Of a stretch of DNA of 64,000 nt, positions 33,932-44,929 are shown piece by piece. The translations under genes were made by a program, and so were the position numbers. The stretch comes from Magnaporthiopsis rhizophila. Its lineage: Eukaryota; Ascomycota; Sordariomycetes; Magnaporthales; Magnaporthaceae. The notes below the pieces were generated by a model, which worked only from the letters and a program-made list of their open reading frames with translations, was not told where the DNA came from and did not search any database. Where the stretch lies: positions 372,001 to 436,000 of the forward strand of contig PYSS01000003.1 in NCBI GenBank assembly GCA_003049465.1, in the 5' to 3' direction. Positions within the stretch are counted from its first letter, which is position 1, and each line of letters starts with the position of its first letter.

Positions 33932-35171
33932 ATGGACGTACCATACTATTATTATGTCAGTGGCGTCATGGCCGGCATGTGGTGCCTCCCTTTCACCGTC
34001 TTCTTCGTCCTCAGCTTCTTCCTGGCCCGGCGCAAAGGCGACCCGGCGAGGGTAGCTGTGGTGTTGCTGAAAATCCTCCTCCCTTTTGCGATATTGTCAG
34101 TACATCCGCTCTCGGTCGTCAAACGCGGCTTCTCCCGATGGTTCTATCCGGCATACCTGCTGACATCTGGGGTCTCGACATGTGTAGATGCACCATATTG
34201 CACGTCGTCAATGTCGCAACTTCTATCACCATAGCGCAGGACCGTTCTTATTACCGTTCCCGGCTGAGCCGCCAGGATCGGTTAAACCTGGAGTGGCTCA
34301 ACCTCCGCTCCTCGTTAGTCCGCTACGTCTTCGAGGAAACTACCACCGCATTGATCCTGTTCACCTTCGTGGAGCTGGGCAACGGCTTCATGTATGCCCG
34401 CTCGCACCAGCGCACGATACGCCAGAAGATCTTCCGCTACCTTTCCCTGTTCCTGGCCCTCCTTATCATCGCTATCGCGCTCGGCTACACTATCCGGTAC
34501 AGTGCCCTATACGGCCGGTATTTGAGTGGCGACCGAGCGGGATACACCAGTATTAGCCGGGGACTGGCCATGCTTGAGAAGCTCTACTCGGCACGCACAA
34601 TCCTCATCTGGATCTTTACGATTCCACCCATTGCGTACGCAGCCGTTACGGTGCATTTCTGGAAGACGCAACCCTTGGTTCGCGGAGTGAGTGATATCCT
34701 CCACTTCCTGATGACCTCAAGAGTCGTGGCCACATCGCGACAAGTCCACTACCAACTCATGAGTCGCCTGCTCCTTTTGGGCAACGAATCTTGTGCTAAT
34801 AGGTAACCATCCAGATCACGATCGAGTTCCTCATCGCCACGATCCTCATGTTCATACGTGCGACATACGAGTTCGTTTACGTGGTGAGGTATAGGATCAA
34901 CGTCCCCGAGGGCTACAGACTCCCGCTGTCTGTGGCGAATTACCTCTCCCCTATCTTCCGCTTTGTGCCACTGGGCGTGACCGTCGTCTTGTTGTTTGTT
35001 ATCGCCATCCGCAAGAAGAAGGGCCTTTGGACCACCCAGCAGCCATTCCACCACGGCGGCATCGACACCGGCAACCACTCTGTCCAGCAACACGGGAACG
35101 GACAGCCCGCCGGCTGGCAGCCGCAGCAACCTCAGCCGGTCCACGAAGTGAAGCCACCAGGCTACTACTGA
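33932..35171 (+). CDS. Multi-pass membrane protein, unknown function
   Basis: Proposed exons 33932..34095, 34188..34686 and 34815..35171; 339 residues. Exon 1 gives two hydrophobic stretches (MAGMWCLPFTVFFVLSFFLA, VVLLKILLPFAIL). Exon 2 gives further transmembrane segments (TALILFTFVELGNGFMY, YLSLFLALLIIAIALGY, TILIWIFTIPPIAYAA) separated by basic loops. Exon 3 gives two more (IEFLIATILMFIRATYEF, FVPLGVTVVLLFVIAI) and a Gln/His/Pro-rich cytosolic tail ending KPPGYY. About seven helices in total resemble fungal integral-membrane or receptor-like proteins, but I do not recognise the family. Intron 1 uses an unusual GTCAGT donor, chosen for phase and helix continuity; intron 2 (128 bp) could end at 34802 instead of 34814. 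An AATAAA lies near 35365. Confidence 0.7.
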
Positions 35172-35897
35172 GCTGTCTTCGAGATAGACAGGTTCGAAAT
35201 AATTCAGAAACCAGGGATGCCTACTGCTTTCCCACTTTATTCGGCAGTTAGTTGCAAGAACGGCCAGGCGGTTAATGTATTTTTAAGCGAGCTGTTGTTT
35301 TGCTTTTCCCCTCCCTCCACCTCTCTTCCCTAATTTTCCCCTAATTACTTCTTTATACTTGTAAATAAAGATATGAACATTGGCATGTGGTGTGTTGAAG
35401 GCGAATGGTATCTAATGTACAAGAGTGGCAAAGAAGGATATGCACCTTGGAATATAGTATGCAGCAAGTGAAATGGTATATGATGTTTATGAGCGTGTGG
35501 CGCCCTTTACAGATCCATATCTCCATGCTAATCGCTCACTCATCATTCAGATAGAGTCCCATCTTGGTGCTTTGGCTTCCCAAGTGGAGTTGAGAGGCGA
35601 TGCGGTGGATATCTTGGACTGCGACTATAGCTCGTTGAGACTTGGGCCTTTTTGACGTCAGACTCACGACGTTTCTTAGTGACCGGAGCCATCAATGCCC
35701 CGAATGCCCCAACCACCCGATCTCTTCCCAGTCCGATTCCGTTTTGGAGGAAATCAGATCAACAACCCGCCTCGTTGTCTAGATCACTTGTATCAGATCG
35801 GAATGGTACCGACAAACCAAAAAACCAGACTAACACAAAGGAATAGAGCTCCTATAGACAACTCAGGGAATAGAAATCCTAAAGAGCAACGAGGCTT

Positions 35898-35936
<39 letters not shown>

Positions 35937-36150
35937 CCCCCCCCCNAAAAAAAAAAAAAAAAAAAAAAACTTGCCTCCCCCTCCGACCCTATCCAATTTG
36001 GTCGAAAGCCGCAGCCATTCACTGCAGCAGCATCACCGCGAGCGTCTCGCATGGGCCATATGATTTGCGACTTGTAAATTGTTGTTTCCACAATCACGCG
36101 CCACTGTCCATTGGGCTCTGCTGTTATCACAACGATTCCCATCATCAGAC
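35172..36150. other. Intergenic with N-containing homopolymer
   Basis: It contains the membrane-protein 3' UTR (AATAAA near 35365) and a composite tract of 32 A, TT, nine or more C, one N and 23 A (35903-35969) that looks like an unresolved join. No gene is supported. Confidence 0.5.
35903..35969. repeat. Poly(A)-poly(C)-N-poly(A) tract
   Basis: A at 35903-35934, then TT and a C run ending in N at 35946, then A at 35947-35969. It is low-complexity, with an ambiguous base in the middle. Confidence 0.9.
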
Positions 36151-37188
36151 ATGCCTTTCAAATCATGTAGCAACCAGCAGACGACTCTGCCCCTGTTCAA
36201 GGGGGCTAGCCCTGTAGCCGGTATCAGTCCACTGACATATCCCGCCCCGGACGACCTACAGGAGCAACGTATCATCGAGGAGCCAGGCCCAGGCGAGCTG
36301 CAGGTGGGCCTGCGCTCCATTGGTATCTGTGGCTCGGACGTCAGTTACTGCAAGAAAGTTCGCCAATGGCAAACCTGCGTGCCCGCATGCCGCTGTTCCT
36401 GGGCGACGAGTCCTCGGGTATCGTCGTCGACCTCGGTACGCAGGTCCAGGGCTTCGCCGTCGGCAACCACGTGGCTCTCGAGGTGGGCGTGTCGTGCGGC
36501 CGGTGTGGCCTCTACACCAAAGGCCGGTGCAATCTGTACAAGAACATGCACTTCCAGAGTAGAGCTTCCCTCACTTCCAGGGAAACCCTCCGGGAGCGGC
36601 TTAACCATCCTACCCAGTGGTGCCACAAGTAAGTGTGTTCGACAGATGAATACTAGCACGTCTTGCGCAGGCTCCCGGACAATGTCGCTCTCGTATGGGC
36701 GCCGTCGCCGTCGGCCTGCTGACCGCCGCCATGGCGCGACAGCCTGGCTGCAGCAAGGTCACGATCGCGGCGGCGTCGACGTCACCTTCGAGTGCACCGG
36801 CAAGGAGGCGTGCATGCACACGGCGCTATACGCGGCCCAACCCGGCAGTAGCGTCATCATGGTCGGCATGGGCGCGCCCGTACAGGCGCTGCCCGTGTCG
36901 GCCGCGCACCTTCGCGGGGTCGACGTCCTCGGCGTCTTCCGCTACGCAAACGCCTACACGGCCGACACTCCCCTGCCCCGCGCCGCCGCAGCCGCAGCCA
37001 CGAGGGAGCTCGAGGGCGACCAGGACGGGGAGGACGCGGGCTGGCGCCGCGTCCCGGGCACACTTAGGTTTCCCTGTCACGACGACATGGTCACTCACCG
37101 GTTCTGCGACCTAGAGAACACAAAGGACGCGTTTGAGCTTGCGGGCCGGGCTGCTGATGACGAGGGCAGGCTGGCCATGGCGGCTTAG
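36151..37188 (+). pseudogene. Decayed zinc polyol (sorbitol/arabinitol-type) dehydrogenase
   Basis: Remains of a medium-chain zinc alcohol/polyol dehydrogenase. The start (MPFKSC...), EPGPGELQVGLRSIGICGSDVSYC and later LGDESSGIVVDLG, HVALEVGVSCGRCGLYTKGRC, VGLLTAAMARQPGC, VDVTFECTG and MVGMGAPVQALP are all family motifs. They fall in different frames. Single extra As near 36355 and 36371 shift the frame twice. The segment between LPDNVAL and the Rossmann motif is missing, and a further gap follows the nucleotide-binding strand. The catalytic GHE motif reads GDE. One intron still has good splice sites (donor at about 36629, acceptor at about 36671). The last part (VTHRFCDLENTKDAFELAGR) is intact. 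It cannot make a full enzyme as read; sequencing error in the A runs could explain the shifts, but not the deletions. Confidence 0.75.
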
Positions 37189-37707
37189 TTATACCGGATC
37201 TTTCTTTCGCCTTTCCCCTTCTTGCCTTTTTTATCTCCATTTGCGATACCGCCGTGACCTGATTACCTCTTTCCTAACAGCCGTCAGTACCTATAATGCA
37301 AATCATCCCTCCGGAAGGGCCCCATCTCATTGATTTCTTTATCAGTTACTTCCTGAGGGATATTCGCCCGCCTCGCCATTCTTTCTGCCTTCCCCTACCG
37401 GCTTTTCTTAGGAGAGCCCTCTTCATAGCATATAGACTAATGGACGGATACAGTATTTCTTGTTTGGCTGCGTGTGGCTGTACCGGAGTCGAGCTGCTTG
37501 CTGGAGGTTTTCTCTAATTTTTGGCTCCGGAACTGTTCCTGTCATACAAGAAGTGGTGTACACGATTTTTTTTTATCGAGACATTCGATGGCAAGCACGG
37601 AGCTGTCATTGAACTTGGCCTAATCACGCACATAATGTGAATGCCTAGTATTCAACTATGCCACCCCAACACCGATTTTTTCGGGATACCTAGCAGATAT
37701 CAATCCT
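37189..37707. other. Convergent intergenic region
   Basis: A T/C-rich 3' flank between the decayed dehydrogenase (+) and the DUF1349-like gene (-). No feature is supported. Confidence 0.5.
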
Positions 37708-38483
37708 TCACTCGCTCCACTGCACATCAAAATCCTTGAACGAAACTGCGAGCGCATCGGGCGCAGGCTGCGGCCGCGCCGCGTACGCCGCCACGTCGAC
37801 CTCCCAGTCGCCGATGGCCGGGTCAAACACCCAGGTGATCTCGCGCAGCGGCTTCTTGACGCCCTCTTCGGTGACAAGGTACACCCACAGCGTCGGCGCC
37901 TTTGGGTCGTCGCCGCCCTTCTCGACCGAGACGCGGGAGAAGCCCTGTTTGCTGCCCGGCGCCCCCTCGGGCAGGAAGATGGCCTCGTCCGGCACGGGGG
38001 CCAGCGACCAGTCGGACCAGTTGTCGGTGGCGACGGTGCCCATGCACGGCGTGCCGTTGAATAGCTCGACGCCCGACTTGACCCACTTGGGCGGCGCGGA
38101 GTCCTTGGCCGAGCCCGAGCCCGCCGGCCGCATGGCCAGTATCACGCCGGCCTGGTCGTAGAGCACCTTGGGCGTGAAGGAGAAGGAGACCGAGACCGAC
38201 TTGAACTTGGCGAGTGGGCCCGTGGGCTTGACCCCGGCGGGGACGAAGGTTGGGGCTGCGTGTGTCAGTCAGCCAGGAATCCCTTCTCGGGTATAAAGTC
38301 CACATGAACACACGTACCGTTGAAGTCGTTGGTTGAAGGTGGCTTGCGCCAGGCATCGGTGCCGCTCTTGGCCGAGATGTTAAAAGCGTTCATGGCTGCT
38401 GAAGGCTGGGATTTTGGGGCGGGCGAAGCAAGTGTCAAGGCCGATAGACTGGCAGTAGCAGCTGCAACGATTGAAAGCTTCAT
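37708..38483 (-). CDS. Secreted DUF1349-like protein
   Basis: Two exons, 38483..38318 and 38255..37708, 237 residues; the 62-bp intron (38256-38317) has donor GTACGT and an acceptor at CGCAG. A signal peptide is clear (MKLSIVAAATASLSALTLASPAP). The mature part begins with DAWRKPPSTNDFNAPTFV and continues VSVSFSFTPKVLYDQAGVILAMRP, WVKSGVELFNGTPCMGTVATDNWSDWS and VYLVTEEGVKKPLREITWVFD. This resembles the concanavalin-like beta-sandwich family DUF1349, which has no settled function. It carries one cysteine in the conserved core and none of the cysteine pairs of effectors. A TATAAAAG box lies 77 bases upstream of the ATG. Confidence 0.82.
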
Positions 38484-39979
38484 ATTCTTATCTAAGGTAG
38501 GTACACAGGTGTACAGCGAACAGCAAGGCGAGCTATAGAAGTCTCGGGTCCGTGGTCTCTTTTATACACGGTTTACAGCCAAGGCTACTCCTCTTTGATA
38601 TGATGTCGTCGTGGGACCATTGCGGGGTTCAGACCTATCTAGATCTGGCAGCCGGCGATATTTCGGTTAATCCAGCTGCCATACGGGGAAGGTCCCATTT
38701 TGAACTATGTCGGCATTTAAAAACGCTTCTTTGGGCGTCTGCATACGCCTTTTTTCCGTCACGAAAAACATTTCTGCTTTTTTGTTTCTCTCTCTCTTAG
38801 AACTAACATATGATTAGTAGTTACTCTCAGACCTCATAGAGATCGGCCGGCCGATTTGCAGACAGCATAAGGAAAGGAAGCGATCTCGTCAGTCGGACCC
38901 GGGAGAACCTAGGCCAAAGTTGAAGGGCGTGATCCGTGCACGTGGGTCACGGCGGTCCGATAGCGGCGTTGCTGTGCGGAGGAGGAGCGGAGTGTCCCGA
39001 CATGGGCTAATAGGACATGCCCGGAGGAGCTAATTTGGCGTCGGCTTCTTCTCCTACCGCTGGTCGATTAATGGCGCAGGCGGTCCCAAAAATTGGTATT
39101 GGATGCCACGCGCAAGGCCGCTCGGCGTTTATTGACTGCCGGCTGAGGAAGCTCCGACAGTGCCTTGCTGGCTGATCCGTGAATATAGCCGGAACCCTTG
39201 ATTGATTACGAAATAACTTTGCGAGTATACTCATAATGATGCACTCAGTATACTATAAGGCAAATTCTCGGACGCTGGGCGTTGCATTCATGCCTCCAAT
39301 TTTTCTTTTTGTCAGGTTCGTGGTGCAGAAGGCTTTCTTTTTACAAAATTGTCATCCACTCCCCCAACCTGTCCTTGAAACACTTCCGCTACGTATTCTC
39401 ATCCAACAAGGCAAGTCTCTCAACCAACTTCTTTACGTTCCCGAACAATACAAAACAATTAACTACACTGTTGTACATCCCTTCCCAAAGGGCAGGCCCA
39501 TGCGTCTTCTATCCTCTTTCCATCTCTTCGGTTTAACGGTACTCCTCCCCAGCAAAAAAGTTTGCGCCATGTCGTCTAGGATAGCCCAGCAGCAACGCAG
39601 AAGATTTCGTCGACGGTATTCTAAGAGCTGGAAGATTGAAACAAGAATGAAGAACACCGCGTCGCGCCCATAGACGAGAGGAAAAAGGTATGTAAAGGTA
39701 GAGAAAATATGCGGGTAGTTCAAAACAAGGAAAACAAAAAAACAACAACATCAACAGCGGGGGTCCGAGGCCACTCCGGCGTAGAATGTCGAGACCAGAT
39801 CTAAATGCGTAGGTAGGCAGCGGAAGATCGAGACCAAACCAACCCTTCCCAGCCCCAAATCCTTCCGTCTATTTTTATTTTTCCTCTCACACCAGCTTCA
39901 TTATGGGTCCCACCCTCGGCCGTCCACAGCCGGGGGGAAGACGCTTGATGGGCACGACAACGCATTCTTGTTGGCGTGT
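38484..39979. other. Intergenic: promoter of DUF1349-like gene and 3' UTR of phosphate carrier
   Basis: A perfect 14-bp palindrome ATCGGCCGGCCGAT lies at 38842-38855, amid several CGG triplets. The frame at 39236-39673 is open but has no family features. The 300 bases next to 39979 are probably carrier 3' UTR. Confidence 0.45.
38560..38567 (-). promoter_or_regulatory. TATA box of DUF1349-like gene
   Basis: TATAAAAG on the minus strand, 77 bases upstream of the ATG at 38483. Confidence 0.55.
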
Positions 39980-41183
39980 TTATTTCGCAATCTCGACACC
40001 GCCAGTAGCGCCGAGGGCCTTCTTCAGGTCACCGTAGATGGCGAACTGGAAAGCGGTCAGGGTGCCGACCATGAACAGACGGGCGGGCAGACCGGAGAAG
40101 GAGCCCTTGATGCCCAGCTCCTTGCCGATCTTGATCAGACGGCTGGTGGTGCCCTCACCGGGCAGGCCCTTGGTCTTGTTGATCTTACTCAGCATGGTGT
40201 CGGCGGGCTGCGAGATGATGGCGGCGGCGAAACCGGCGATCAGACCGGAGCCCAGGTTGGCGGTGGTCTGGAGGGCGTCGGAGAGGGTCTCCTTGGGGTA
40301 GGCGCGGAAGACGGCCTCGGCAACCTTCTCGTAGACGACGAACTTGGCGACGGTGTAAGGAACCCTGGGTTGAGGGAAAAAGGACACAGACGTCAGCAAG
40401 CAGCACTTCGGACCGCAGGGGGCATCATGAGTTTTTTTCTTTTGCCCCACCATCTTGTCGATAATGAGGTTGGCGCAACTTACTGCTTGAACAGGATGGG
40501 CCCGAACCCGGCGTAGAGAGCACCGAAACCCTCAGTGCGCATGATCTTGGTGAAGCCACCGATCAGGCCGTTGGCAAACGTGGGCTCGGAGACGAGGCGG
40601 ATACGGGTGGCCTCGAGAGGGCAGAGGGCGATGTCGGCGAAGAACTCGGCCGAGGCGGAAGAGGCCATGTAGATCGGGGTGCGGTAGTTGGAGGCGTTGT
40701 CGACACCAACCGCGTTGATCCATTGCTGCTTGAAGAACTCGTATCCGCCGAACTTGAAGGCGCCCTGCAGGAAGTAGCCGGCAAAGGTGGGACCGACACC
40801 GGTGAGCAGGGCCGCGGCGCCCTCGTTCTTGATGACCTGCCTGAAGCCGCCGATCATGCCCCTGTTGTAGGTGGCGGGGTCGAGCTGGATCCTCGTCTTG
40901 ACGCTGCGCGGCGATGGATGGGGTCAGTTAGTGTCGGTCACAGCGATGCATGCTAGCTGGGGTATCACAAGGCGGGTAGTCCCGAGAACCGCGGCCATGG
41001 AGAGGCGCGGTGCTTCGAGATGGGCTGCTGGGTCTTTCGGAGGACGTACACATCGACGGGGGTCAGGGCACCGTGGGTGACGGAACAGCAGACGGCACCG
41101 GCGAGGGCGAATCTTGAGTAGAGGGCCAGACCGGTGGGAGACGCGGTGACCGGGGCCGGCAGGGCATCAGCCTTAGGAGCCAT
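39980..41183 (-). CDS. MIR1: Mitochondrial phosphate carrier
   Basis: Three exons, 41183..41050, 40903..40484 and 40364..39980, 312 residues; introns of 146 bp (40904-41049) and 119 bp (40365-40483). It imports phosphate into mitochondria with protons for ATP synthesis, across the inner membrane. It carries the three mitochondrial-carrier repeats with signatures PVDVVKTRIQ, CPLEATRIRL and PADTMLSKIN. Long identities to the yeast Mir1 type are visible (YNRGMIGGF, FKFGGYEFFK, ADIALCPLEATRIRLVS, FANGLIGGF, GPILFKQVPY, MVGTLTAFQFAIYG). The length is that of the family. The intron boundary falls within the first signature. The neighbours are unrelated. Confidence 0.96.
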
Positions 41184-41944
41184 GATGACGGTTGTGTGTG
41201 TGTGGAAGAAGAAGAAAAACTCGAAGGGAACGATCCGTCAATGGACAGATCAAAAATAGTAGAGAAATTGAGTGGAGATTAGGTCGTCAACGACGGTCGA
41301 CGTGTTGTTGTCCGAGGAGGTTGTGGTTTTTTGGAGGATCACGGATTCCAGAGATCGGGAAGGAAAAAGAAAAAAAAAAGTTGGCGACATGGAAAACTGT
41401 TCTGAGGCTTTTTTTAGGTTAGGTTAGCCGGGGCGGGCAGCTTCGCCAGGGCCCAGTTATCCAATGACTGTAATCGGGTGGACTCGGGTATCCTTCCGAG
41501 TCACGGGGCTTGGCCAAGTCTCTTACCCACGTGTTTTTGCAGTGAGTGTACTTGCGCCGCGGGCAGTTGAAGAGTCCGCGTCGACCGGAGATAAGGACGA
41601 AATTCTGGAATTGCGAGCAATTGGCCAATCATCACCGCCAGCAACGGCCACATGTGGGTGTCTTGTGCCTGGCTGACACTTCGCCTCTCCAAATCAAGAG
41701 CTGCGACCCGACTTACTGTGCCCAGATGACAGTATCTAGGCCACCAGCCGTCAAGAATAGGAGATGGAGGGGCACAGCAACAGCAAAGTCTATGGGATTT
41801 CGTTATGCGATCCTAATGCCAACACTCGACCCACCGCCACCGCGGCATTTTCTCCTCCAAGCCAAGCAAGCTAGCCATGCCCCAAGTTCCGACTTTTTGC
41901 CTCTTTTTTCTTCCTCACCTCGGGTTTGCTGAGTCGCATCTATC
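41184..41944. other. Promoter of phosphate carrier and 3' end of GMC gene
   Basis: Upstream of the carrier ATG the sequence is purine-rich on the plus strand (CT-rich leader on the gene strand). No coding sequence is supported; the frame at 41546-41932 has no features. Confidence 0.45.
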
Positions 41945-43824
41945 CTAAGCCTTGGCCAAGATGACATCCGAAGCCTTCTCGGATACCATCATGACGGCCA
42001 AGACAGGGAACGCCCCCGGCACGACGGGGAGGGCCGAGGCGTCGACGACGCGCAGGCCCTTTACGCCCCTGACGCGGAACTTGGAGTCGAGCACAGCCAT
42101 CGGGTCGCCGTCGGCCCCGATGCGCGCGCTTGACGTCGCGTGGTGGCTGTAGGCCTGGTCCTTAATGTACTCCTTGATGCGCGCGTCGGGGCACGGCTCA
42201 CCCTTCTTGCACGGGTGCAGCGGGTTCCACGGCCCCGTGCCGTTGTAGACGCCTTCCATCAGGAACTTCTCGGCCTCGAGCAGCTCCGTCAGGTCCCGAT
42301 CCCCGTTGTGCTCGAAGAAGCGCAGGTTGATGTCGGGCACGTCCTGAGGGTCGGCCGAGCGCAGGCGCACGTAGCCCGCCTGCGACTTGGGGCCCATGTG
42401 CACAATGGCGCACGTAAACTGCTCCGGCCCGTAGTTTTCGGGGAAGCCGGGCCAGAAACCCTGAGAGAACCCAAAAAGTTAGTCGCTTGTTAAAAGTCAC
42501 GGCCGTGGTCCCGTCCGTCCATCCTTACATCGAAGCTGAAACCCCCACACCAAGCGAAGATGTTCCTATCCGCCGTCGGCGCCGATGGCGTCCGGAACAG
42601 CAACGTTTGGATCCCGCCGGCGTTGAGCGGCGATCCTTCCTTGAGCGCAAGCAGGTGCGCCTCGTAGTTGTCCGCCATGTTCTCGCCCACGCCGGGCAGG
42701 TCGGCGACCAGCGGGATCCCGAACGTCTTCAGCTCCTCCTTGGGTCCGATGCCTGACAGCTTGAGGAGCTGCGGCGTGTTAAATGCACCGCCGGCGACGA
42801 TGACCTCTTTGCGGGCCCGGTACGTCACCTTCTTCCCCTTGGCCCCGGCCTTGTGGTTGGGGTCCGCCGAGTACAGGTGCCTGCCCTCGAGGACCTCGAC
42901 GCCCACCGCGACCGGCGCGCCCGCCAGCGACGGCGCCGTGTCGAACAGCACCTTGGTGACGAGGCTCTCCATCTTGAGCGTGAGGGGGTACTTTTTGGCG
43001 TCGGCGATGGTGGCGCGGATGTAGTTGTTGGGGCTGCTGCGGAACCCGTCCTCGTCGGCGTGGCTGACGAGCGAGGCGAACTGCTGCCGCCGGTCGCGGT
43101 CCGGCGCGTCCGCGTTGATGTCGCTCGCCAGCTGCCTCGGCACGTCCTCGGTCGAGACACCCATGCCCTTGGCCAGCTCCCGCGAGATCTTGACCCCGTC
43201 GTTCTCCTCGCCCGCCCAGCCCGCCGGCGTGTCGATGGTCGCCAGCCAGCCGTCGAACCCGTGCCCGGCCGTGCCCTTGGGCAGGTACCGGTTGTTCTCG
43301 AGCCGCACAAAGTACTTGCGCATGTTTGCCGCCTCCCACGACTCGTCGCCCGTCAGGTTCGCCACGATGTCCCAGTCGCTCTCGAGCGGGAGGAACGTCA
43401 CGCCCGCATTATGCTGCGCGCACCCTCCCAGCGTTCCGGCTCGTGGGTAGTAAATGCCCAGCTGCTTGGACCCCTCGGGCGGGTCAAGGCCGACGTAGAA
43501 AGAACCGTCGGGCTTGCGCCACGTCAGGCGCTCGTACTTGAGCGCCTGGGCCGGATCCTCGGAGTGCTTGACAAAGAAGTCCCAGCGTGTCGATTCGTCG
43601 TTGCCCGCGGCGAGGAAGTTGTAGATGATGGAGATGTTGGGATTGTCGTGCTGGTCATCCCCAGCCTCGAGCAGCAGCGTTGGGCGTCCCGCACGTGCCA
43701 GGTTGGCTGCCAGGGGCCCGCCGCCAGGCCCGCTGCCGACAACGATGTAGTCGTAGGTCTCGTCGGCGCAGCTGATCGATGTGGCCGCTGCGGCGACTAG
43801 AGATAGGACAAGGCGCCAATGCAT
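41945..43824 (-). CDS. Secreted GMC oxidoreductase
   Basis: Two exons, 43824..42529 and 42460..41945, 603 residues; the 68-bp intron (42461-42528) has donor GTAAGG and acceptor CTCAG. This is a glucose-methanol-choline flavoenzyme with signal peptide MHWRLVLSLVAAAATSISCA. The FAD-binding motif DYIVVGSGPGGGPLAANLARAG, GTLGGCAQHNAGV, the GMC signature GGAFNTPQLLKLSGIGP and the C-terminal SHHATSSARIGADGDPMAVLDS...VDASALP are present, with the catalytic His in SHH. Secreted members oxidise sugars, aryl alcohols or similar alcohols and release H2O2; the substrate cannot be told from sequence. The length is typical (580-640). Confidence 0.94.
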
Positions 43825-44929
43825 TGCGTTCGAGGTCTTCTATGCTGCCCTGAATAGGTAATTCTTTGCTCTCAAGGGGCCCTGAGGAGTGAAAGTTGAA
43901 TCGGGCTTGCCGGTAATTATTTATACTTTATATTCGAAATCGTGCTCGCGGGCGGTGGAACGCCCGAGACCCTCCGCGTCCTCTACCCCGCTTGCTTCCT
44001 GCCGAGCCGTGGATCTACACCGGATTGGGTCCTTTTGTCCAACTGTCTAGTCTTCAGGCTATACAAGCTCACCAGGATGGGGCATGGCGTGCGTGGATGG
44101 TTGCATGGCATACACATTTGGACCATGCAACGGTAACCATGCACGCTTCTTAATAATGGCCATGCTGCGGTGCCACAGCCTGGAGAGGTCTAGGCTATTG
44201 ACGGGTGTGATAGCTGCTTACCGGAACAACGGTTCCTGGGCACTCTGACCTGTGGATTTGCAAGCCGACATCTCCTCCAGCCTGCAATGGAAGTCTGGTT
44301 CTGTGTGGCACAGGGCTCGCAGCGTATCATCGGCTATACTTGGCACCCACTGTTCTCGCAGCTTCACCCAATCTGGTTCCAGTATCTACTGCTGCGTGTC
44401 ACTGCCTAAAAGACGGTATTCCGGCCGTCGAAGCGTGCACGGCGCTGGTGTGGCTACTTCTGCGGTTAGCCGGGTTGACCACCGCTCCCGAAACCAGTCA
44501 GAAGAGGTTCGCAATTGAAAACGCCTCCCCACCACACCGAGAAGACGGCCGTGGGTACAGGCAATAAACTAGGGAGGGGTAATCTCGGGGCCCAGATTCA
44601 CAGCTGCGCTCTCCCGGGGAATGGTTACGGCCCGGGCGGTAGCTGCTCTCGGGTGATGGATGTAGTGTGCGACCGCTGCGCTGGCACCCACACAGTCCGA
44701 GCGGAGGAACGATAGAGTCCGAGAAGAAGAAGAGGATGGAAGGAGGAAAACGTTAGGACAAAGGTGGAAAGTTTGGAAGAAAAGCAGGATAGGACAGGAA
44801 CTGTGCCTCCGGGCTCTTGTCGATTTCCATTCTAGATCTATGAGTGTCTAGGTAGCGCCACTGGTTGAGCCTCGAATGCTCGAACCGCGGAGGGTTCTAA
44901 CGGCCCCTGTTGACGGGGGGGAGCCCCGA
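43825..44929. other. Promoter of GMC gene and 3' flank of third F-box gene
   Basis: A TATAAAT element on the minus strand at 43919-43925 lies 95 bases upstream of the GMC ATG. The rest shows no coding character; short overlapping frames at 43942-44715 are not supported. Confidence 0.5.
43919..43925 (-). promoter_or_regulatory. TATA box of GMC oxidoreductase gene
   Basis: TATAAAT on the minus strand in an A/T-rich pocket, 95 bases upstream of the ATG at 43824. Confidence 0.5.

Noticed and set aside
39236..39673. 145-codon plus-strand frame
   Set aside because: No domain or signal; the basic C-terminus is the complement of a T-rich 3' flank.
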